DNA of 13,742 nucleotides, taken from assembly GCA_016098155.1 (NCBI GenBank), contig JAAAJB010000676.1, positions 4,040 to 17,781 on the forward strand, in the 5' to 3' direction. Source of the stretch: Actinomortierella ambigua (Eukaryota; Mortierellomycota; Mortierellomycetes; Mortierellales; Mortierellaceae). The notes below the pieces were generated by a model. The model had not been told where the DNA came from. It did no database searches and saw nothing but the letters and a program-made list of their open reading frames with translations. The number at the start of each line of letters is the position of its first letter. Position 1 is the first letter of the stretch. The translations under genes were made by a program, and so were the position numbers. Positions 1 through 8,478 of the stretch are shown in pieces.

Positions 1-1022
1 ATCAGCGTGAACATACCGGTCATCCGTCATGGACATCTCGTAGTAGAAACCATCCTCAACTGGTGGGCCAATGCAAAGGTGGCATCCGTAGTGCTTCTCG
101 CAAGCCTCGCCAAGAACGTGGGCAGACGAGTGCCAGAAGACAGCGCGACCTTCGTCGTTCTCAAAATCAAGAAGCTCAAGCTTGCACGACTTGGTCATGG
201 GGCGCTCCAGATCCCAAAGGACGTTGTCAACCTAAAGTGTATGACAATGCAATAGATCAGAGAGAGAAAAACAAAAATGAAAAGGGTCAGCAAAGGAGTT
301 TGAGTTTAGTGATATATCCAACTGTGATTGGCGACATCTGGCATCAATTGGAATGGGACAGTACCTTGGCAATGACAACGCGCTCGGCAAGGGACTTTGC
401 AATGGCCTTGGCAATGTCCATTGGCGACGTCTCCCAGGCCGTACCCTCGCGAATCGAGCCGTCGGGCATCGTGATGCTGATAGGGACACGGGCCTGGGCT
501 GAAAAGCGGATTGTTGAGGGGAGTAAACAAATAGTGGTCAGCAAGCAAGCAATTGGTGTCAGCCCATGCTTGTATACAGAGCCTAGTTGTGTTCACGAAA
601 AGCCAGGGGGGGACACAGTACGCGTGGGAATCCCTCCCTCCCGTCCCCAAAGAGGTTGTGCACCTTCCCCCCCCCCCACAAGAAAAAAGACACATACCAG
701 CATCCTCCTCATCAGCGATCTTCTTGAGCTTGTCAAACATGGCAATGCGGTGAGCAAGGTACTCAGGGGGAGGAGAGACCTGTCAAACATGAGAGTTTGT
801 TGGAGAATGTTAGACGAGATTGACGAGGACAGAAGGTGCGAATGAAGGAGGGGGAGAGGGAGCTGCAGTAGTGGAGACACATGCCTCGAGTGGGTAAGAG
901 CCCTCAGCAACGGGCTTCTTGGCCTTCTTCTCCTTCTTCTCCTTGGGCTGCTGCTGCTGCTTCTGTTCAGGCTGTTGGCCCTCAATGGCAAGGTCCTTCA
1001 TCTTGTTGTCGATATCCGCCAT
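1..1022 (-). CDS. THS1: Cytosolic threonyl-tRNA synthetase, N-terminal part (runs off the left edge)
   Basis: This enzyme charges tRNA-Thr with threonine for cytosolic translation. Four exons are visible, 1022-885, 779-698, 498-365 and 231-1, joining in phase to give residues 1-195; the rest lies beyond base 1. The ATG at 1022 sits in an ACCATGG context. Residues 1-40 are a charged extension rich in Gln and Lys, usual in eukaryotic cytosolic forms and unlike a mitochondrial presequence. A TGS domain follows at about 77-140 ([14 protein letters not shown], then [18 protein letters not shown]). The start of the second, editing-type domain is next, with its HxxxH pair at His152 and His156 (HSSAH) and the [12 protein letters not shown] segment. 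Intron 1 (884-780) begins with GC instead of GT. Introns 2 (697-499) and 3 (364-232) are ordinary GT-AG. The identification rests on strong likeness to fungal cytosolic ThrRS; the catalytic core is not in view. Confidence 0.95.
780..884 (-). other. GC-AG intron in the threonyl-tRNA synthetase gene
   Basis: On the minus strand, exon 1 ends CTCGAG at 885 and is followed by GCATGT; the intron ends TTTGACAG at 780. Joining here keeps phase 0 and gives [20 protein letters not shown], the expected ThrRS N-terminal order. The nearest GT donor (GTGTCT, three bases in) would shift the frame into a stop. AG|GCATGT fits the known consensus for GC donors. Confidence 0.85.
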
Positions 1023-1082
1023 GGTGGATGGAAGAAGTTGATTGTTGTTGTGAGGAATGAGATTTGATCCAAGTGCGTCGGT

Positions 1083-1116
1083 CTTTTATGGTAAGGCAGC
1101 CCAACAGGGGTGACTC
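1083..1116 (-). promoter_or_regulatory. Core promoter of the threonyl-tRNA synthetase gene: TATA-like box and possible Gcn4-type site
   Basis: On the minus strand a TATA-like CATAAAAG lies about 60-70 nt upstream of the ATG (1083-1090). A TGACTC core (1111-1116, read on the plus strand) lies about 25 nt further out. TGACTC is the core of the Gcn4/CPC1 amino-acid-starvation site, and tRNA synthetase genes are known targets of that pathway in fungi. The match lacks the final A of TGACTCA, so the assignment is tentative. Confidence 0.35.
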
Positions 1117-1850
1117 TTAATCGTTATTTCCAACATCACCCTGCGCCACCAAAATGTATGTCAGCCTGGACTCACAAAGCACCGCAGCACAGAGACTCGG
1201 CTGCTTTTCTATTTTCATCCCATGGGTAGGTAAAGCTTATGTGGGTGAGTCTTCAATGCCTCATTGCTCTAGACCTCCAAACCACCAGGAAAACTGTGTC
1301 CTTTGGAGAATATCTGTCGCGTTTCCGTTCCCTTGAGTCACAGGATGAAACTCAGAGGGTGCAAACACAAGTTGTCTCTCATGCGCATGCTGATTTTTCT
1401 GGCAATAAACTGAAAGCCCAATAAAAGATATCCACCACAAATACACTCGCAAGTGAAGTTCGCATTCAACGTCCTGTAAGGCGTATTTATTCAACTTTCC
1501 GTGATTGGACGAGATATCATGCCCTGTGTCGGAACGACTGCTAGAGGCATTCCGATCGGACACAAACAGAGCCTCGCTGACAAAAGAAGAGAGTATAGGA
1601 GGAGACTACTCCAACTCGTAAACAGTCAGCAATCATCCTGCAAAATGCCTAGGGGGTAATGACTGCTCGACAAGATGCCGAAGCACCCCCCTAGTTCATC
1701 CTGAGCCGATTAACCGCCATAGCCCTGATCTGGAGAAGGGTGCGGATACGTGCCGTTTCAACCAAACGGCCGGCAAACTCAGGTGAAAAAGGGCATTCCC
1801 GAGTATGCAAGACTTGGCAACAGTAAGAATTCGCTCCGTCTCCCTCTGAT
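1117..1850. other. Intergenic stretch with no assignable gene
   Basis: Between the threonyl-tRNA synthetase promoter and the 3' end of the SDHAF1 gene I find no recognisable protein or RNA. Short open frames exist on both strands. One on the plus strand starts with ATG at 1154 and could splice in phase (donor GTAGGT at 1225, acceptor ending near 1271) to a stop near 1411, followed by AATAAA-like signals at about 1404-1424. Nothing else supports it as a gene. A stem of CTAGGGGG with CCCCCTAG (1649-1656 and 1687-1694) may form a hairpin. Confidence 0.4.
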
Positions 1851-2210
1851 CTATACATGTACGTTCTGGATGCTGGGGTTTGAGTATGTCTCCAGCTGGC
1901 GTTTGCCCATGCGCAGCAGGTACTCGATGGTGGCAAAATCCCTCGCCTTTACATCCGAGTGCTTCCTGAATTGCATGCGGATGAACTTTTGAAAGTTGAC
2001 ACGGTTCTCCTATAGTTTTTTTTGATCGAAAGTATGCAGCGTGTTTAATAAGGCTGTGCGTAGTCCGAGGTGCTCAGCTGCAACAAACAAAAAAAGGGGG
2101 GTTGTGAAAGTATTATTTACCTGGGGCTTGAGTCGGGCAGCGCGGAAGCAAGCGCGGTACAGGGAGATGATCTCCTGCTGCAATCCCGAGCGGCGCACAG
2201 GTGCGGGCAT
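1851..2210 (-). CDS. SDH6: Succinate dehydrogenase assembly factor 1 (LYR-motif protein SDHAF1/Sdh6)
   Basis: This small mitochondrial matrix chaperone helps deliver iron-sulfur clusters to the SDHB subunit of succinate dehydrogenase (complex II). Exon 1 (2210-2121) and exon 2 (2009-1851) join at phase 0 across a 111-nt intron (donor GTAAAT, acceptor CTATAG), giving 82 residues, close to the family's usual length. The hallmark LYR tripeptide is Leu17-Tyr18-Arg19, in GLQQEIISLYRACFRAAR. It is followed by the family's conserved NRVNF start of helix 2, the FRKHSDVKARDFATIEYLLR stretch, and the MGKRQLE segment, in the order seen in yeast Sdh6 and human SDHAF1. No cleavable presequence is evident, as is common for LYR proteins. 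The ATG at 2210 is the only suitable start. The gene is divergent from TAF4, with 194 bp between the two start codons. It is easily missed because neither exon stands alone. Confidence 0.93.
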
Positions 2211-2404
2211 GGCGTTGAATGGTGGTGAATGGGTGATTCGGTCTCACGCTCGTTTGCTCCGACTCTATGGCCTGCTTCGCGCACACCGAGCTGCTGACGT
2301 CATCAAATTCGGCCGCAGATGCGCTACGCCATTGCATCGACCATTCCATTGTCTGCTGATTGAAAAATTAATCGCGACAACGTTGAGCTTTACCTGTTCA
2401 CACG
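2211..2404. promoter_or_regulatory. Divergent promoter between SDHAF1 and TAF4 with a perfect CRE
   Basis: Both genes start outward from this 194-bp spacer. It holds the eight-base palindrome TGACGTCA at 2295-2302, the canonical ATF/CREB bZIP site, about 85 nt from the SDHAF1 ATG and 103 nt from the TAF4 ATG. No convincing TATA box is seen for either gene, which suits constitutive expression. The palindrome is seen directly; binding by a factor is inferred. Confidence 0.55.
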
Positions 2405-5400
2405 ATGTCGACAAACAGTGGTCAGCCACCTCTACGGCTGCCTGGCCAACAACAACAGCCATCACAACCCACTGCTCATCCAGCAGTGCCGTTGATCCCT
2501 AGCAGTGTCGATGAGTTGCTGGCCGCTTCAGAGTTCCCTGCTAATATGAATACCCAGGCAGTCGGACAAGGGGCTGTCCATGCCGGTTATGGCCTTGAAG
2601 GACTCGACGATCTCTTTCGTGAAGACTTTCAGCCTGGATCGGCGTCTTCTCTTGCAGCTTCGACGACAGCGACAGCTATGGGGCACCCTCACCATGGTTT
2701 GCCAGGGGCAGGGTTTGCGCCGTCGCAGCCTCCAGTCATGGCGCCGACCACCACAACACCTACGCCTGGCAACATCTTTGTACCACAGCAACCTGCAGGA
2801 TCTTCCAACATTGTACACCACTCTACACCTGGCATTCCTACAACCCCAGCACGGCCAATGACGCCCATGGCATCAACACAACCGGCCACCCCTCAGCCTG
2901 CACAACCATCAGTGGTGGCTCCACGCCCTGTGAATCTCCCGGTGGGTTCCAGCAATCGCTCTTCGCCCTCTGCATCGCCCTCCACCACAGCAGTATCTAC
3001 CCCCTCGCAAGGAACACCCGCATGTATGAGTCTTTTTTTTTCTTTTGTTTTTTGTTTTTTGCAGCTTGTTTTTTCGTGCTTTGTTCCTGTACCTTCTAGA
3101 CAATCCGCGATCTGACATACTCTCCCTATTTGAAACAAAAAACAACACGGACCAGTGGGATCAACGATAGCAGCGCCAACAGTGACAGCACCAGCAGCAC
3201 CCACAACATCCACAACATCCACAACGACCTCCTCAGCGGCTGCCTCTATTGCACAGGTAGGATCGCCATTGTACATCATTCTCAACTCTGTGCCACCGGC
3301 AACGGCAACACGACTGACGGGGCTCTTTGCGCAGCTGCAGAACAATGCGGTTACGTCGAACGAGTTTCTGGAACAAGCGCGTCGATTGCTAGATCCACCA
3401 CAGTTTGAGATCTTGGACGGGATCCGGAGGAGACATGCTGCACCAACACCACCTCCTGCCTCTACTGCTGCCTCGACTTCCGCTACACCAGCTTCTGCTG
3501 CCGTTGGTGCCATAGGAACTACCCCTTCTCCAGCGACTGCGATGCCGACCGCGACCATGACCACATCGACGACAGTCCCACCTGTCGCTACCCCTGGAGG
3601 AGCTGTCATTTCAGTGGCTGGATCAGCCGTGCCTTCACCTGCATCGTCGAGTGCTGCTGTCTCGGACGCTTCAGGACGATCGTCCTCACCGGCTTCATTA
3701 CAAAACTCTCCACTCATCCACCCACCACCATCTGCCTCTCAAGGCCCAGCTGGATTGACTCGTCCTGGCACCGTCGCTATGCCGACTGCCTCGACACTAT
3801 CGACAACAGCAATGACAACACCATCCACGACCACCACGCCCTTCCACGGCGTGGCCACCCCGAACGCCTCATCAACATCGTTACCAGCATCCACCATTCC
3901 TGGCATTCAGCGGAAACGGACCACCGATAATGCTTCGGCACCCTCAACAATCGCGGGCACGGCGACCACCTCGGAGAATGGTGCTAGCGGCATCTTGCTC
4001 ACAAAACGGGTCAAAACAGAGTCTCCTATGACAACAACATCCACTGCCACTACTACATCTACTATTATTGCGGGTGGCAGTGCTAATGGTCTTACCACGC
4101 CAAGTCTACCCCCTGCGACCGCAACATCGACATCGATTGCCACACCAGGAGGACGGATGCCCGGTGGCCCAACACCATCGTTATCCTCCAACATGACAGG
4201 TCTCCCAACATCCACCGCAACCACCACCACAACAACAGCAGCAGCAGCAGTGACAACATCGTCTGCGCCTACTGTCAGTATGCCAGGCACCGGATTCATG
4301 AAGGTCTCGTTGCCCGGACAAAAACCCGTCGGTAGCGGCGTTGCTCCGACCTATATTGCTACACCTACGCCAGGAGGAGCTGGGGTTGGAGCTGGAGCTG
4401 GAGTCCCGACCACGCCCGGCGCTCCAGGGACCGGACCCGGTGGTGTCACTGCAGGACCGATGGCCGGCGGCGCTGGCACGACCGGTGCGGCAGCGGGAGG
4501 AGCGGGACTTCGGACGACGGCGACAACAACAGTAAGCGGCACTGCCGCCGCTGCTGCTGCTACTACTACTACCACTGCACCTGCTGCAGGAGCAGGGTCG
4601 GCAGGTGCAGCGGGTCAAGCTCCTAGCGCCACGTCTGGAGCAGCAGGCTCATCCTCTGGAGGCGGAGGAGGAGGAGGAAACATGCCAGTGGACAAGAAGG
4701 TCAATTTTGATAGTGTGACGGATGTGATGGGGTATGTCGGCGTGGACCTGAACGAGGAAATTGACAACATCATGAAGGACAATGACAGCTATGCCAAGCA
4801 AGGGTATGTCTCGGATGGTCTTGACCGAACACGGATTCAGGACTTTATCAACTCGACGGTACTCAAGGGAGTTGTTGAACGGAGAGGTAAGGGAGGAAAC
4901 AAAAAAAAAAAAAAAAAAAGCCAACAAAGTGGTGGACAACCGTGGCAGGAGGAGAGAGGTTTTCTTGTCAATATTGTTTCCTTATTTTCTTTTTTTTTTT
5001 TGATACTTTATATCTGTGATGATGATCAGCGACATCACATCGACTTCAGAGCGTGGATGCCGACGTGATGACATACCTCGCTATGGCCACGCAGGAGCGA
5101 CTGCGTGGACTATTGGAGCAGATGATTGCGGCGTCGAAGCACCGTGGGCGATCGATTGCAACAGCTGCGCCACCTATGTGGGACAGCGAACACCCCATGT
5201 ACCGGATCAGCATCTCGCAGGACGTCAAGAAGCAGCTGTTGGCCATTGAGCGTGTCGAGCGTGAGGAAGAGACCAAGCGCAAGGAGCACATGGCCGAACG
5301 CGAACGCCGATTGGCCGCTGGTGAGGATCTGGACGGCGATGGCGACGGTGCGGATGGCAGTGGCGGAGCCGGTGCTGGTGGTGCTGGAGGTGCCGGTGCC

Positions 5401-6147
5401 GGCGGTAGTGGCACGGGCAAGAAGCGCAAGAATCGCGAAGGAGGACCGGGCGTGACGGCTCGCAACATGTCAGAGGAGGCGAGGAAGCGCATTGCCAACC
5501 AGACCGCGCTAGAGTACGCCGGTGGTAGTGGTCGCTCGTACTCATGGATGATGGGTGGTGCTGCTGCATCGACTCCCTCGCCGGCTGCGGGAGGTGGAGC
5601 CGGTCTTGGCGCCGGTGGCGCCGCCGGATCATCTTCAGGTTTAGCAGGAGGAGCAGGCCTTGGTGGTGGCGCAACAGCTGGGTCCGTTGGCGGAGGGCCC
5701 GTCCGGCCAGGCCTGGCAAGAGTGTCGACGATGCCCTCGAGCATGTCGCTTTCTGGGAATGCAGCAGGAGCTGGTAGTGGTGGCATGCCTTCATCGACCA
5801 CGCCTCCCTCACAGAGCCGACCTCAAACGCCATCACTGCAATCATCGAGCACGGCCCCGCTGTCGCTTGGCAGTGGAGGACCCGGTACACCGACGGGTGC
5901 TGGCGCGTCCCTTGCATCGCTCGGCGGTGCCTCTTCTTCGACTTTGGCTACCTTCAGTCGAGGCACTTCCATGATCCTACCGCCATCGACAGTTGGGCGT
6001 CCTGCCGGACTAGGACTTCGAGACCAGACTCGGCGCGTCAACGTTCGAGATGCGTTGTTCTGTCTCGAACGGGACCGTGGCGGTGGAGGAGGAGAAGGCA
6101 GCGGACAGAAGGTGCTCATGAAGACCTATGTGAAGTGGCTTAAGTAG
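2405..6147 (+). CDS. TAF4: Transcription initiation factor TFIID subunit 4 (TAF4)
   Basis: TAF4 is a core TFIID subunit that pairs with TAF12 through a histone-fold and helps RNA polymerase II initiation. Three exons, 2405-3023, 3156-4886 and 5030-6147, join in phase to give 1155 residues. Introns are 3024-3155 (donor GTATGA) and 4887-5029 (donor GTAAGG, acceptor ATCAG). Near residues 240-300 a short helical region (SPLYIILNSVPPATATRL, then LFAQLQNNAVTSNEFLEQ) resembles an RST domain, known from plant TAF4; this match is by eye. From about 300 to 715 the chain is very low in complexity (Thr, Ala, Pro, Ser, then Gly). The conserved TAF4 C-terminal domain starts near 716 (KKVNFDSVTDVMGYVGVDLN), crosses intron 2 and continues through VMTYLAMATQERLRGLLEQM, a charged coiled stretch, Gly-rich linkers and the terminal motif RRVNVRDALFCLERD ending TYVKWLK. 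That last motif is typical of the family's C-terminus. The gene converges on the arsenite permease gene. Confidence 0.93.
4217..4255 (+). repeat. ACC/ACA/GCA triplet repeat inside TAF4
   Basis: A run of ACC, ACA and GCA triplets encodes a Thr tract followed by an Ala tract. It lies in the linker between the RST-like and histone-fold regions, where length changes would be tolerated. Several shorter runs of the same kind occur between 3180 and 4590. Confidence 0.7.
4887..5029 (+). other. TAF4 intron 2 carrying an A19 and a T12 tract
   Basis: The intron has 19 consecutive A at 4901-4919 and 12 consecutive T at 4990-5001. It starts GTAAGG and ends GATGATCAG. The acceptor at 5029 restores phase (G|CG). 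A later AG at 5049 would break the frame into the conserved QSVDADVMTYLAMATQ segment, which fixes the choice. Confidence 0.75.
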
Positions 6148-6471
6148 ACTTTTTTATTTTTGTTTTTTTTTTCTTCAAAGAAACAAACTACAAAACAATG
6201 ACATTATCCATGGAGCGAAACGAAGCTTGGTTGTCTCTCTCTCTCTCTCCGCATCACTCACACACAAAAATCATTCAAGATCACTGTGGAGAACACAACA
6301 ATTACTAATGAGGCGCAAAAGAGTATTGGCGTGGTACACCAATTGTCTCTGGTAATAATGTAATAGTGGAACAAGCGCTAGTAAAGAAAATGGATTATGG
6401 TAGTGGTATATGTAGAATCACGATAGGACCCGCCCGCACTCTGCAAAGCGGTGGGGGAAAGAAAAAGGTCG
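6148..6471. other. Convergent 3' region between TAF4 and the arsenite permease gene
   Basis: This 324-bp stretch holds both 3' ends. It contains T-rich runs just after the TAF4 stop (about 6150-6175) and a short CT microsatellite (6235-6249). A TTTATT near 6153, an AATAAA on the minus strand, would be a distant polyadenylation signal for the permease. No gene is seen. Confidence 0.6.
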
Positions 6472-7524
6472 CTAAAGAGCCTCTTTTTCGATATCTGTGG
6501 AGACTGGCATCTCCGAGCCCCACCAACGGCGGCGGGCATACTTCATCAGGTACACCAACGAGACCAACATGGGAACCTCAATCAGAGGGCCGATCGTGGC
6601 GGCCAGGGCCTCCTTAGACTGGACGCCATATGTGCCGACAGCGACAGCAATAGCCAGCTCAAAGTTGTTGGATGCGGCTGTGAAGCAATGGGGTGTAGCA
6701 ATGTCATACGGCACCTTGGTGGCGATACACCAGAATAAGACACCCAAGAACACAACCAAAAAGTAGATAATCAGCGGCACGGCTGTCCGCAGGACGTTAC
6801 CAATGTCGTTGACAATCTCGTGGCCCTGGAGTGCAAACATGAGCAAGATCACGTAAAGCAATGCCAGCAACGACAGCTTGCCGACCCAGGGGATAAAAGT
6901 CTTTTCGTAAAACTGGAACCGACGGAGGGCCAAGCGGGTCAAGAACCCAGCCAATAGGGGGATACCCATGTAGATAAGGACGCTGCGAACAATGATCCAC
7001 ATGTCGATCTCAAAGCTGCCCTGGCCGACAATGACGACGTAGAAATAGGCCAGGGGACCGTAGAGCACGCACTGAAGCACAGAGTTGACAGCGACGACGA
7101 CGGCACAAAACTCTTCGTGGCCCTCGGCGAGCTTGTTCCAGATCAGGACCATGGCAATGCAACGAGCGACACCGACCAAGATCACGCCGCTTCGATAATT
7201 CGGCAAATCTGGCAGGGTGGCCCAGGCCAGGGCCACCATCAGCAAGGGGGCCAAGATCCAGTTGACGACCAGGGAGACGATCAACTGACGCTTCATGAAC
7301 CGTCCTCGGAACAGCTCTGTCAGCTTCTCGTAGCGGACTCGACAAAAGACGGGGTACATCATCACCAAAAGGCCTACTGCGATCGGCACCGAAACATCCG
7401 CTAGCTGGGCACCGTTTAGCACCACCTCAACATTTGGCACGTAGTAGCCGATCAAGACGCCACCCACCATGCAGAGGATGATCCAGAGTGGTAGGAGTGT
7501 GTCGATTATCGATAGACCCCACAT
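6472..7524 (-). CDS. ACR3: ACR3-family arsenite efflux permease
   Basis: This membrane carrier exports arsenite, and in some members antimonite, using the proton gradient; it belongs to the BART superfamily (ACR3 family). The protein has 350 residues with about ten membrane segments, the first at about 10-30 and the last at about 308-327. The family signature GVARCIAMVLIWN is present, with the expected arsenite-binding cysteine at Cys122. Conserved segments TAASNNFELAIAV (Glu289) and IGPLIEVPML (Glu316) follow. Cys in the fourth membrane segment and a Glu late in the protein are known to be essential in bacterial members. The ATG at 7524 is the first ATG for over 450 nt of leader. The frame stays open upstream only because of a CT repeat. 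There is no intron. Length is nearer bacterial ACR3 (about 350) than yeast Acr3 (404). It lies downstream of arsC in the same direction. Plasma or vacuolar membrane location cannot be told from sequence. Confidence 0.95.
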   Translation of the reverse strand: MWGLSIIDTLLPLWIILCMVGGVLIGYYVPNVEVVLNGAQLADVSVPIAVGLLVMMYPVFCRVRYEKLTELFRGRFMKRQLIVSLVVNWILAPLLMVALAWATLPDLPNYRSGVILVGVARCIAMVLIWNKLAEGHEEFCAVVVAVNSVLQCVLYGPLAYFYVVIVGQGSFEIDMWIIVRSVLIYMGIPLLAGFLTRLALRRFQFYEKTFIPWVGKLSLLALLYVILLMFALQGHEIVNDIGNVLRTAVPLIIYFLVVFLGVLFWCIATKVPYDIATPHCFTAASNNFELAIAVAVGTYGVQSKEALAATIGPLIEVPMLVSLVYLMKYARRRWWGSEMPVSTDIEKEAL

Positions 7525-7619
7525 GACTTTGGAAAAAAAGGAGGAGTTGAAAAAGTGTGCTGCTGTGTGTACAGGAAGGGAGTGAGGGGGGAGTGAGAGA
7601 GCGCGAGGGTATGTGTGGC

Positions 7620-7622
<3 letters not shown>

Positions 7623-7675
<53 letters not shown>

Positions 7676-7692
7676 GGAGAGAGAGAGAGAGA
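7623..7692. repeat. GA/CT microsatellite in the ACR3 leader
   Basis: About 70 bases of nearly pure GA (plus strand), with a few A or G interruptions. It sits about 100-170 nt upstream of the ACR3 ATG, so the transcript would carry a long CU tract. It creates spurious frames coding Glu-Arg or Ser-Leu repeats on both strands. Confidence 0.9.
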
Positions 7693-7973
7693 AGAAAGAA
7701 AGAGGCAAGACTCCCAGGTTTTCTTTTGATCCCCGTATGCGATGCTCAGCAGGGCCAAGGGCAGAGAAAAAAGGAAGAAAGAAAGTGTCGGAGAAAGAGC
7801 TAAAAGTGGGATGTCGGTACGGGGAGCGGAGGAGGGATGAAAGGAAGAAAAGAAGAAAAAAAGCAAAAGTAAAGAGCCAGCCCGTTTTTGATGGTTGTTC
7901 CAGCGTACCCACCGTACGACACGACAGCCAATGGGTCGCAGGGGGCACCCCTCCTTTTTTATGTTTGTGTATA

Positions 7974-7991
7974 ACCTTGAGGGTCCTCATC
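7974..7991. repeat. 18-nt motif in the ACR3 promoter, copy 1
   Basis: ACCTTGAGGGTCCTCATC, differing from the copy at 8097-8114 at two positions. It contains the small palindrome GAGGGTCCTC. It lies just upstream of the TATA-like element of ACR3. Confidence 0.6.
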
Positions 7992-8073
7992 TCTGAACTG
8001 CACCAGGGCACTCTCCGAGTGGTTCATACTCTCTTCATCCCTTTCGACCCTACGTTCTGTTGGTCTCATATCT

Positions 8074-8094
8074 CCGACATTCAATGTTTGTCGG
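8074..8094. promoter_or_regulatory. Inverted repeat CCGACA-N9-TGTCGG upstream of ACR3
   Basis: A perfect six-base dyad (8074-8079 and 8089-8094) with a nine-base spacer, ending two bases before the second copy of the 18-nt motif. CGG-ended inverted repeats are typical binding sites for dimeric Zn2Cys6 fungal regulators. The dyad is seen directly; its function is inferred. Confidence 0.4.
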
Positions 8095-8096
8095 TG

Positions 8097-8114
8097 ACCT
8101 CGAGGGTTCTCATC
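8097..8114. repeat. 18-nt motif in the ACR3 promoter, copy 2
   Basis: ACCTCGAGGGTTCTCATC, same orientation as copy 1 and 123 nt from it, with two substitutions. Flanks on both sides are unrelated, so this is a short repeated element and not a large duplication. Confidence 0.6.
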
Positions 8115-8378
8115 CCCCTTCTTTACATATTCTATGTTCTTTTTTTTTTCTTTCGCTCCACTATCGGCCGTCGTCCCGTCCTTCGCCGCCACGTCATGTC
8201 ACGATAAAGCAACTCCATGAAGCTGCTCGGAACTTTGATGCCAAGCAACATGGACAATTTCAAGGCCACCTTTCCTTGGAAACAGCTTTGATGAATGTCA
8301 GGACGTACTATGGAGCATTGGATACTTTTTGTCATTTTGTTCAATTGAACGCGCGCATTGATTAGCCCTCGATAGCCT

Positions 8379-8440
8379 TCTCTCTCCTTCTCTCCTTCTC
8401 TTTCTCTTTCTCTCTCTCTCTCTCTTTTTCTCTCTCTCCC
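8379..8440. repeat. CT microsatellite downstream of arsC
   Basis: About 60 bases of CT-rich repeat on the plus strand, imperfect at both ends, lying just beyond the arsC polyadenylation signal. Together with the 7623-7692 tract it brackets the ACR3 promoter. Confidence 0.8.
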
Positions 8441-8478
8441 CAACTTGCACGCAATTCAGAAACCGGCTTTCAGCGACA

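Noticed and set aside
1239..1424. Plus-strand 61-codon frame and a spliced alternative near 1154-1411
   Set aside because: Both are plausible by eye but rest on one weak intron and no recognisable product.
2893..4618. Long minus-strand frames opposite TAF4
   Set aside because: They mirror the Thr/Ala triplet repeats and run across TAF4 introns; no family resemblance.
7525..7866. In-frame extension of the ACR3 protein upstream of 7524
   Set aside because: The extension reads Ser-Leu repeats from a CT microsatellite and lacks an ATG; the family N-terminus fits a start at 7524.
7557..8207. Plus-strand open frame with Glu-Arg repeats
   Set aside because: It is the other strand of the same GA microsatellite, with no conserved feature.
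8060..8365. Plus-strand frame of 101 codons downstream of arsC
   Set aside because: It runs through a T-rich stretch and the promoter motifs; the opposite strand is equally open, and nothing is recognised.
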